DNA of 64,000 nucleotides from Temnothorax longispinosus (Eukaryota > Arthropoda > Insecta > Hymenoptera > Formicidae): assembly GCF_030848805.1 (NCBI RefSeq), contig NC_092361.1, positions 13,133,444 to 13,197,443 on the forward strand, given 5' to 3'. Below are positions 12,409 to 22,257 of the stretch, in pieces. Within the stretch, counting starts at the first letter, position 1. Each line of letters begins with the position of its first letter. Below the pieces are notes generated by a model. That model saw only the letters and a program-made list of their open reading frames with translations. It did not search any database and had not been told where the DNA came from. Made by a program: the position numbers and the translations under genes.

Positions 12409-14506
12409 CAGCTTAGCCGAGCGACTTCGTTAGATTGACAAAAGTTTGTCCCTGGCCAAATTCCCATTCCGAGTTTTTTTCTCGATAGGATCACGGCGAA
12501 GCTGGCGATGCGGAGATAAGAGAGATTGGAGAAAATATAGGAAATCTGAGAGAGGGGATTTCTGCGAGGAGAAAGTTGCACATAAAGAGGAAAAACGTTC
12601 TGATAGGCGTATCGAACGCGCAGCTGTCTCCGCGAGGACGATTTCTATGGGATCTCCGAGATACGTAATACTATCTCTTTGAGTTATACAACTGGCGCAT
12701 AGTTTTCGTGTCAACGTTCAGCCGCGCAAACGTGTCCGTTGTGAAAGACGATATTAGGTAATCAATTATCCGCGGAGGAAAGGGCGAGCGCAACGGACGA
12801 TTGACGAAAGCGAAAGTATACAATTATGTTTATTGTATCCACTTACACTGCATATTTTCATTACAGTTGCAAGAACTTTATTTAATATTTTAAACTTCAA
12901 ATAATTTTTTAGATTTTTACATTAACAGGTAGATTAATTAAATAAATTAAATAAATATTTTTCCGTATGTTAATAAGAAAGAATATCTTTCGTTTTTGTG
13001 TATTATTATTTAATATACGAAATTGAAATATATTGGTTCGATTTATAAGATATTGGGTTTCTTCGCCGAATGATAAGTCTAGATACTGAGTTAATTTAGA
13101 TATAAACGCGGAAATAAATCGCGCATGAGCGTGAAGTGCGAGAACACCAACTTGCAATATTGGAAGTCACAGGTGCTCGGCTTTCTCTATCCGGAAACTA
13201 TTGTTTTCTCATAACCCGTTCATAACGGCTGGCGCCTCGTATGTTTCTTTAGGATCACACCAAGAAATTCCAAACGCTGCCGGCGTCGAAGCGCGCTCGC
13301 GTTTCATTCGGATTCGACCTAAGACAACAAACAGACGGTTTCCTGCCGTGAAAAACGTATAACCGTTCTCTTCTACATGCAACTTCTTTGGACCACCGTG
13401 ATGTAACTTTTGATGCCGTACTGTACAACTATCAAACTGCATTACTGATAACAGCGAAGTTTATTCGTTTGAAGATTCAGTCTCAGCGACGTTTAGAAAA
13501 AACTTTACTTAAAAATGCATTATGTCATTTCTGAACAATCGTGCAGCTAGATATTTCACCTCAACATTGTCACATGTGCCGCATACCTTGTCACTTTAAT
13601 AAATAACGACAGAAGTAATTTGTTGCAAAACTTGAAAGCAGTCTGGAGTCTGGATTTATCCGGGACATGACGTTGTTTTTTTTTATTGGCACTTCACGAC
13701 GTCTATGATATATTTGCCTGGCAAATTTCTCACGCGTCAGAGACTGAAGTTGTCCGTCCAAATCCAGATACAGATGACCGGAAGATATCGACATCCGTGT
13801 CTTGAGATCATAGTTGCACATCGATCAACTTAAGTCTCCGGGGTGTGGGAGGGTCACTTCTCTATCTGCGTAAACAGTGGTTTGCCACGGGGATCACGTT
13901 TCTACGGTCGGGGACCACACCCGGCAGCCTGTTAGTATTTGCACGCGGCGTTAGTTGCCCCTGGGCTGCATGTGGGGTACGCACGTGCGTGTCCGTTCCG
14001 TCCTATCCGAGGCCTTCCTGATGTGATAACGTCCGAGATAACGTAGCCGATGCATTCGGAATACTTAAGAGAAAGGCCGTACTTGGCCGTACATCTATAC
14101 CTAACGTTTTCGAGCTTTGAATTTCAGCTCCGTTGTAATATATCGCCGTTTACATTCACGGAATGCAAACGTTGATAGAATAGGGGAGCTCCTATTGTAA
14201 ACTCATTCATCGCAACTGCGCAAATATTGTCTTATTGTGCTATTTAATTTATTAAAAATCAATCAAAAATACGTTGAAAGCATGAACGTAATTCGAAACC
14301 ATAAAACAATCTCATCAAAATCTTTTATTGCTCTTATATTTTATTTTATGTAATTTTTTTTATCATGCTTGATTAGCTCATTAAACAGAATTTTACTCCG
14401 TAATATAACTCGGTTGACATGTTTCTTGGTTTTTCAATCGAAAGAAGAGTCTAATCTCTAAGGAAAATTCTCTGTTAAGATCTGGACATAGAAACAAGTA
14501 TGCGCA
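12409..14506. other. No gene recognised
   Basis: Mixed-composition unique DNA. CpG-rich parts (12.42-12.82 and 13.1-14.1 kb) alternate with AT-rich parts (12.83-13.08 and 14.2-14.5 kb). The overlapping opposite-strand frames at 12430-12714 and 12446-12682 have no recognisable domain. Confidence 0.45.
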
Positions 14507-15262
14507 CACACAGAAAAGTACATACTATCTAAGTAAGTAAATATTACTTATTCTATTTGATAAGTTTGTACAGAGTGTTTCCTAAGTAAGTATAAAAAAT
14601 TGAAGGGCATATTCCATGGCTTATTTTAAGAAGAAAAGATCTTATAAACATGCCCTAAACGGTCTAAACTGCTTTGTTTTCAAAATACAGGATGTCAAAG
14701 ATGCATGTCCCTGATGGATCTAAAAATGTTTTATCGGTAACTGGAAAAATGGTTCTTAATATCATATGTACGCATACCAAATTTGAATAATTTTAAACGT
14801 TTTTCAGATTTTCGAAATTTTTTTTTTACAACTTTGACATAGGACTTTTTCTTCCTAAAATAAGCCACGGAATATCTCCTTCAATTTTATGTACTTACTT
14901 AGAAAACACCCTGTATATCCGCAAATCTACCATAAAGTCATCGCAAGTATCACATATGCTCAAAACATATTCTGGATCTTAGCAAGTCTAGTACTTCAAA
15001 CGAGAATATTTAACTCAAGAATTCGGTTTACTTACTATGTATATAGAGTCTACGGCAGAGAAAAGCATATACTTAAGTATATTCTTGAAAGAAGAATAAA
15101 TTCTTCTTTCGAGCACAAAATGACGAGCTTTTCTAAGACTTGTGCCAAGTATATCTTAAAACTATTATTAAGAAAATACTCTTTGTTGAAGAAAACTATT
15201 ACTTAAGACAAATAAAATAAGTAATTGCTTTCCTCGGCTGTAGAATGATATTTTTCTGTGTG
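14507..15262. mobile_element. Outer inverted-repeat element carrying a nested insertion
   Basis: The outer ends are CACACAGAAAA-type inverted repeats (from 14507; right end at 15262). Behind them both arms share a diverged stretch ending in an ATTACTTATT.TATTTG word (left near 14543, inverted right near 15222). The interior is split by a second complete element (14571-14913), so the host sequence inside the outer arms is shorter than 756 bp. No transposase is seen. The CACACAGAAAA start relates it loosely to the elements at 9539 and 11825. Confidence 0.55.
14569..14915. mobile_element. Nested TA-flanked element with ~63-bp inverted repeats
   Basis: The element (14571-14913) starts CAGAGTGTTTCCTAAGTAAG, and the inverted right end reads CAGGGTGTTTTCTAAGTAAG. 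Pairing continues for about 63 bp with roughly nine differences, including TTGAAGG and TGGCTTATTTTA blocks. TA flanks both ends. The 343-bp length with no transposase frame marks it as a non-autonomous element. It lies entirely within the element at 14507-15262, so it inserted later. Confidence 0.75.
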
Positions 15263-17287
15263 CAGTTTGTACGAGATGGACACTATGGACAGGTTTGATT
15301 ATGCTGATGTGAACTAGCAACCAGTAACGATCCTGTTGCGCTACTGTCACGAACCAACGAAGAAGAAGTCAAGCTCTGAAACGACTTCCAGTAATTCCAG
15401 ATAAAAACTATTTACATGAAAATTTCTGCTTACAGAATTCCAAGAAATTGTAACAACCGCGTTGTACCATTGGTACCACGTTTGCTCTGCCGCAAACTTG
15501 AAAATTACACATATTCATACGTACTCATTTATTGAATAATTAATATAGCTTCGCAAAAATGCAGAAATTAATAATGCTCTTTATTTATCATTATATCGAT
15601 TACTGACTGCACGAGCCGCTGTGCAAACTCATTTTTGTGCAACCTACGCGAGACGAGCGCAACGCCGACGCTAATGCGAGTGCGATGTTAAAATTAACGC
15701 TAATGGAAATGCAAATGATACCGCGACGTGAAAAAGAGTGAACCGTGCGGATATTAAAAAATGGCGGAGAGGAAGGATATCGCGTGGATAATTGCGCGCG
15801 TTGCGCGCCAAATGAGCAAATGATGGTCTCGGCGAGCGGCGGCAAAAGAGAATAAGATACAAACGCAGAACGTGGAATAGGGAACATCCTCTCGCCGTTG
15901 CGACAATACTCCTCGTCCTATTCCTTTCCTCCCCTTTTTATACCCTCTTTATACCGATGTCCCATTGAATGCAACTTATGGAAGTCCGTTCCGCAAAGTT
16001 GCCTCGCGGATTTTCGTGGGGTGGGCCGTAAGCCTCCACGTCGTCGACAATGGCCTTCCATTCCCGCCCCCGCCCCCGCCCTCTCATCCCGTCGTTCCCG
16101 ACCGCAGCAGTTTCTCATTCCCTCTAGCCAGCAGCTCGCTGGACCTAAGGGAAAGGGTCGTGAGAAGGTGGCGGTGGGTTGAGGTCGCCACTCGAGGGGG
16201 GAGACGAGGATGTGCGGCGCTCATTCCGGCCGCAAGATTTAGAAGCCAATTTTCGCGAGCATTGACCAGACTCCTTTCCCTCCTCCCCGTCGATCGTTCT
16301 CCTCTTTCTCTTTTACCGCGTATCCGCTTCCTTCGCTCTCCTTCCTCCTTCTTTCCGGCACTGGGGGATCGGAAGACTGCCGTTGAAAAGAAGCTCAGAA
16401 AATACAGCTGGCCGTTGACTGACCGCCGAATCGCTTTTGCACGAGGAATACGACGAGAGAAAGTAGAGGAAGGAGGATGCCCTCCGATTTCGTATTCTCG
16501 GACTCTGATTTGAAAGTATAACCGTCCGGCTTTGAGTCAGTATCGCGTAACGATCGACGAAAGGATCGTGTTTTGATTTATGCCGCGATACTTTGCACGT
16601 AATGTTTCGAACGAGCCGCGTTCTATTATCCGTGATTTCTTTGGATTTATCAGATTTTATGGCCGGAAAACGCGACCGCTGCTTGTTGCGTGGCATATTC
16701 CGGCCGTTATCAGAGAAACTATGATGTATGATTAAGGCATAAAGTTCTGCGACCTGTATATTCCATGGTAATTTATACATTTATACATTTTAATATTTTA
16801 TATGTTTTCTTGTTCTTCTCGCTGGTTTCTAAAAAAGAAAGACTTTTTGCTTAGATTTGAATCTTTTTTTATGCATTGACCGTGTGTAATGGTTTATCTA
16901 ATAACACTCGAGAAAACCGAAGTGAAACGATATTCCGTACGCGTGTGTCCAACCATTTTATCGCAAATATTCTCAGATACAGATCTTCCTCGGAGATCGC
17001 AGTTTTACGCGGCGAGTCGCGCTCGTCCTGCCGACGCGACAGATCGAGTCAATGGAGCAGCAAAGTTTCCTCGCGTTTTATCACCGATCATTAAACGTCC
17101 TCGCTAATATTTTACGCGCGTCGCGTCTGGAAATTCCACGGCGTCTACTAACGAGGGCTGCTGGAGCGATCAAACGCTGTACGAATGACGACGCTCGGCG
17201 AACAAAGTCGAGACTGCCCGTCCAAGATGCCAAACGCTCCAAGGATGAAATTAGAGTAGATGACTGTTGTCCATAGGTCTCACCCCC

Positions 17288-17292
<5 letters not shown>

Positions 17293-17331
<39 letters not shown>
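17293..17331. repeat. (TC)n microsatellite
   Basis: A ~38-bp run of TC dinucleotides between CpG-rich segments. It would form a GAGA-type tract on the minus strand. Confidence 0.95.
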
Positions 17332-17335
<4 letters not shown>

Positions 17336-20071
17336 ATTTCTCTTGAGAGTTAGGAGTGCGGCATAGTGCCAAGGACGAGGGCGCGACTAGACGAAGACAG
17401 GACGGAAGAGAGACGTCGGGAACGTCCTCGGGTACACGCGCAATTACTCTCCCTCATCATATCCGACGCCGGTCTTTTCATTACCCTCCTAAATGGCGCA
17501 TGAAGTGCCCACCTATTCTCCCGCCACCCCACCCCCGTCCTCGTCCCCCTTTCGGTCATTGAAGTTGAAATACCGCGGATAGGTGAGGCGGCAGAAATAT
17601 ACGCTCTGTATGTCCCAGTCCAGTCTCGCTATAACGCTACTGCCGCAACTCCAATAATTACTGGTACCCCGAGAACAATGGGCCGTGCCTGTCATAACTG
17701 TCATCTACCGCGGTGCCGCGCCGTCGCGTTATTTAAGACTCTCCGAGCTTATTACTTCTAATGGCCGGCAGAGTTACGAGCGCTTCTTTCGCCGGCGACT
17801 GACCCGCGGAAACTCGGATACTCGAACTGCAATAGCCGACGTCTCGTAGATTGGATAAGCGCGACGCTTATCGGAGGTCGCCAGCGATCGAGTTGGAGAG
17901 CATCCAAGCGAAGAGTGAAAGTAGGTAAGGCTGAAGACACCAAAGTTGCGGAAGACGTTTTATCTCGAACGTTGTAGTTCGAAATCTATTCACTCGTGAA
18001 TAATTGACGTACAACAATGGGAGGATTAATCAAAAGTTGAAATTATTAGCGAAAGTAAAGATAGGCGTGCAATTCTTCAGTCTTATCTGTGTGCGTGATA
18101 GTTCTTCTGATTCAGGAGAATCAAACTTTAAATGTGTAGAGGAAACCGTCTTTTACTTGATGTCAGAGTGTAACGATGTCCTTTTACGCGTGCTGAAGCA
18201 AAATTTAACGCTAAACGACGCTGCGGAAAAGCGTGGATTGTCGACGAGATTGTCATCTTAAATTTTACGGCGCTGTAACGCTCGCGTCGCGTCATTACGG
18301 AATTATTGAGGTCATCAAAGTCGTGTTACGATAACGTATCTACCGGCACCGCTTTTTCACGGGCTGTCTTGGTGTCGCGGTACATAAAGGAACGTATTCG
18401 AGATTCTTTTTTCGAGCGGGCCGGGGCATTGTGCGACTTTAGTGTCTCTAATTTCATGGTCGCGAGCATAATGTATCCCGGCGAATGAAACGATTATGGC
18501 GCGCGCGGAATATTTCCCTATCGTTAATCGTATAGGATTACGTCTAGATTATATCGAAGGTACCACTATGTATGGCCACAAATGAGATTTACTGCCTAAT
18601 CGTTATTAACTAATGGACATAAATGGGGGCTCGTAGAAATTATGCATTTGGCGTCATTAATCATTTCCCGCATATACTGAGTTCAGCGATTCGTTCGCGG
18701 AGAAGCGTGCGGTCGTCGCGCATAAAGTATATGAAAAGTTTTTGCTTTGTTTTACATTCGTATTATATACTCTATTCTATTCTTCCTAGCTATCCTATTT
18801 CTTTTTCTTATATATATTTTTGATTTCTTTCTTTCATTCTTTCGTCGACCTGATTAAAATATCTTAGATTGCGGCGATGTGCGATTCGTGTTATTTTTCG
18901 ACGAGCCGTTTATATCAACATATCTTGTAGAATTCAAAGCAATGATATATCTCCGGGATCGGAGGTCGGTATTCGGAGGTCTCCCATCGGGAATTCGAGC
19001 ATCACTTGAGCGACCGCCTTCCAAGTATGACGAGTACGTGTGTCATCGCTCGAGTGCGCGCATACAGATCTTCTCCGTAGATAGACAGACAGGCTGGCAG
19101 AGTCGGGGGGACGCTGCTGGAGAACTTGAGGAACTCGAACAGATGCTCCGATCACTCGGTAGCTGATGCATGCCTCACGCTCGTCAGATAACTCGGCTAA
19201 ATTCAAAGCGGACCGCGAATCGATAAGCTGCTATCGCGGCTTGAGCTTAACCAGAGACCAGCAGGATCCAAGGGATCGCACGACTCGTGCTGCCTCTTTC
19301 TGCAGAGCGCTCTTGTAGACCAGTCCACCAATGTATATATCTTACGGCGTGTCTTGATAACGGTCCCGGTACTCGTTTCGCAGGGTACCCGCACGCGGTC
19401 AGAGTCTGGAACATGTTTTAAAAACATTGATAAGTCTTTAAAAATTAGTTGCTTCTCCCTATCGCAGCGACGTTCACGATTAGAATAAAATGTCACTTTT
19501 TATTGTGATTTAATCACTCGTTTATACAGATTTAAAAGAATTTGGACTGGTTTTTAAGGAGCATTGAGAAAAAACAACAGGATAAAAATTATTATAAATT
19601 TCAGAATTTTTTAAATTAGCGATAAAGCTTTACGTTATTTAATTAATAGATATTTATAATGATAACACATTGGTTCATAATTACGTAGTTTATACAAAGT
19701 ATAAAGAAAAACCATACTCGTTTTTTTTTAACTGAATCGCGCATTACTAGGGAATCTAGGATATCTGATTAAAATCCCAACTTAACTCGATACCCACTTT
19801 TAATGCGGAGAGCAGCGAGGCAAAAGCCAACTGGTATAGGAAAGTTTTAATTTAATTCGGCGGTCCCGCGCCGAAGTGGTCGGCCCGCGTAGTAAAATAG
19901 GGGATGGTGCTTCTGTCGCTGCGAGCGACGAATTACGGATGACCAGCGAGCTAACTCGATTGCCCGCCATACTCTTCTTACCTCGATGCGTTGTCGAAGA
20001 AGTTAATATTACCCTATTTCAACAGCGCAGAGTTACGAATGGGAGTTTACGTTGTAATAAAATATTTCTAC

Positions 20072-20091
20072 AGAGAGAGAGAGAGAGAGAA
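20072..20091. repeat. (GA)n microsatellite
   Basis: Ten AG dinucleotides followed by an A-rich tail. Confidence 0.9.
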
Positions 20092-20565
20092 AAAAAGAGA
20101 AAAAATTCAGATAATAATTAATTTACACTTTTTTATTAAACTGTAATAAAACGATAAAAGCTGTTTTATTTTAATAACTAAATCGAGTTTGTATTAAAGT
20201 TATTAACTGTGGAATCGTAATTATTTCTCTTTACGTCATTATTTTCCTTTACGTCAAAGAGAGGTAAAAAAAAATGGAACTTATAGGTGTACTTTGTTAT
20301 CGAAGACTTTCTTTCATTTCTCTACGACCCGGTAATATCAGGAGCGTGACGGACGAGAAGTGCGCGCCGTATTTATTTTCGCAAAACGAGTCGATCGGTC
20401 CGAGCACCATCAATCGAGAGCGCTCCAACAGAAACACCACGCACGCATGAGAAGGCAAGAAGGAAACGCCACGGACTTAGGATAATAGCGTTATTATACT
20501 CGCGGAGTCGATCGTATCGTAGGACGAGAACCAGACCCGTTGGTCGGAAGTGTGGAGGTAGATAC

Positions 20566-20586
20566 GAGAGGGAGAGAGAGAGAGAA
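20566..20586. repeat. (GA)n microsatellite
   Basis: A run of GAGAG units with one GG interruption, inside a CpG-rich block (20.3-20.9 kb) that could be promoter-proximal. Confidence 0.85.
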
Positions 20587-21847
20587 AGAAAGTTTCGAAG
20601 GACCCGTCGTCTAGTGCTAGTGGAGGGCGACGTCTGTGTTCGAGAACGTTTATCACACGTGCGTGCGATACATACCGCCGTGTGTCCATGATGGAATCTA
20701 ATTTATGTACGGAATAGGCGGATTATCGTTTCGACCGAGAGGGCAGGTCACCCGATACCTCGGGTGTCATCTTTCGTCAAAAGTCTTGCCCTTTCGTCGT
20801 CCGCTAGTTCTCGTCGCGCAGATGCTACGGGTCAATCGTCGCCGAAAGGTTGGATCCCTGCAATGAATTATTGCTTCAGGACTTTACGTGCCGGAGGTTC
20901 GTGTACATACGGCGATAGTTTATAGTATATGCGTACATTTGTGTTCGTGTATTCCTAAGCTTCTCGACAAAAGCGCATCGCCGATTTGATACAAATGACG
21001 AATTACGTTTCTAAATAAAACAATAATAATTATTGTTAACAATTTTTTGGAGGAAGCGTAGACTTACCATATTTGATATATAATTTTATACATAACAGTT
21101 TTACCCATCTTACTTGTTCTACTAATTCTCGGTCGGCTAGATTTTGGCTTTCAGGCATTAATCATTTCTAGCATAACGTAATATTTGGATTGAGCATAAG
21201 AACACTGCGGTATTTTAGATAAATAGTTAGAAAATGATATTACAAATTTTTACGACAATTTCAATTGTGATTTTAGCATTATTAATAATTATAATTCGAA
21301 ACAATACTATTAATACAGAAACACTAAATTTTAATTTTACATATAAAAATTCGAAATTTATTATACGAAACAGGGAAACAAAAATATATAATTTCTCAAT
21401 ACCTAACGTCACATGGTCAGATAAAATCAGATAAAATATTTAACATTAAAAAATCAAATTCTTCATACGTAATAACATTCCTCCAGGTTAGGGGTTAGGC
21501 AACAATGAAATAAGTGCGCAGGCTTTTATATTTACCATTTCGCGTGCCGCCGAGTAATTTGTAAGTCATTTTTAACTTTACACATCAACACGAAAATGTC
21601 GATCCGGCGAAATAATTTTCAACAGAAAGAAACAAACTCATGCAGCTGTACGTATTCTTATATTTGATTATTATTTCTTCTACAAATCCGCTGAATTAAT
21701 TTTGACTAAATCACAATTGTTACAGTATGGTCCACTTCGGAATCAACGTTGTTGCGTTAATTGTAGTTGCATATATTTAGTTGCGTTAATTTTAGTGTAA
21801 GAGTATGTAATGTGTAAACTATTTCGAAATTTGGACTTAATTGTTAT

Positions 21848-21892
21848 TTGACACTGAAGATGGGCCCCATAAGGGCCCGAAACGTTTGTCAA
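21848..21892 (+). ncRNA. Hammerhead-like RNA motif (candidate)
   Basis: The order is TTGAC, A, CTGAAGA, a GGGCCC/GGGCCC stem with a CATAA loop, GAAAC, GTTT, then GTCAA. CTGANGA and GAAA are the two conserved strands of the hammerhead ribozyme core, and a 2-bp stem III (AC/GU around GUUU) ending in GUC can be drawn. Penelope-like retroelements are known to carry such minimal ribozymes. Against activity, one extra U lies between the core and stem II, and the TTGAC/GTCAA pairing competes with a classical stem I. The same arrangement recurs at 35205-35246 with a different outer stem. It sits at the end of a composite repeat that continues to 22104. Confidence 0.4.
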
Positions 21893-21972
21893 TTTGTTTT
21901 CTTAATATTAGAATTTTACAACACTTCCATCTAGTTGCGGCTCGATGCTCCTTTTTCTGTGATTTATTTATA

Positions 21973-22005
21973 CTCTCGGAGGGTTGCCATCCCTGCTTCC
22001 GAGAG
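21973..22005. repeat. Stable hairpin next to tRNA-like segment
   Basis: CTCTCGGA (21973-21980) pairs perfectly with TCCGAGAG (21998-22005), and an inner GGG/CCC extends the stem. It directly abuts the closing stem of the minus-strand tRNA-like segment, so it probably belongs to the same repeat. Confidence 0.6.
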
Positions 22006-22104
22006 GTGGCGATCGAATAAAAATCGACAATTTTTGCTCGGACTTGAACTCGGATCCTCCGGCTCACTAAACCAGCGCACATATCTCTGCGCCACGATCG
22101 CCAC
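22006..22104 (-). repeat. Degenerate tRNA-like segment (SINE-type head)
   Basis: Read on the minus strand, the segment opens GTGGCGATCG and closes CGATCGCCAC, a perfect 10-bp terminal stem. An A-box-like TGGCGCAGAGATATGTGCGC follows, with GCGC/GCGC able to form a D-arm. Next come a CTGGT/GCCGG anticodon-like arm with TTAGTGA loop (formally AGT) and a B-box-like GAGTTCAAGTCC. The T-stem is poor, and about 20 AT-rich bases separate it from the closing stem, so this is not a functional tRNA gene. It is better read as a tRNA-derived repeat head fused to the hairpin and hammerhead-like motif downstream. Confidence 0.5.
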
Positions 22105-22139
22105 ATTATCTTAGCATTATTTAATCATCTTTATATGCG

Positions 22140-22257
22140 TTATTGCGATAAATATTACCACATGCCTCAGCGGTCGAATTGGTACGACGCCCTACACGAA
22201 ATGAGGGAGGCTCCATGCAGGTTCGAACCCTGGCTGAGGTAATATTTTTTGCAATAA
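22140..22257 (+). repeat. tRNA-like segment inside 20-bp inverted repeats
   Basis: At 22164-22240, GCCTCAG pairs with CTGAGGT as an acceptor-like stem (one G-U pair). GTCG/CGAC makes a D-arm around AATTGGTA, and GGTTCGAACCC is a near-perfect internal B box. The anticodon arm is weak (CCCTA/TGAGG with a mismatch) and the position before the anticodon would be A instead of the invariant U, so it is a pseudogene or SINE head. The flanks 22140-22159 and 22238-22257 are inverted copies (18 of 20 matching: TTATTGC-A-AAATATTACC). No CCA or poly-A tail is seen. Confidence 0.5.

Larger units (their letters stand above)
15263..21840. other. No gene recognised
   Basis: Unique DNA. CpG-rich blocks at ~15.6-16.7, 16.9-18.5, 18.6-19.5 and 20.3-20.9 kb alternate with AT-rich DNA at ~19.5-19.75, 20.1-20.3 and 21.0-21.8 kb. 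Pyrimidine-rich DNA at 15.9-16.4 kb opens overlapping Pro/Ser/Arg-rich frames (15965-16513 plus, 16313-16780 minus) that I read as compositional. A short Leu-rich frame near 18004-18261 has no ATG at its 5' end and no recognised domain. Confidence 0.45.

Noticed and set aside
22164..22240. Functional tRNA gene
   Set aside because: The base before the anticodon is A rather than U, and the anticodon and T stems each carry a mismatch, so I list it only as tRNA-like.
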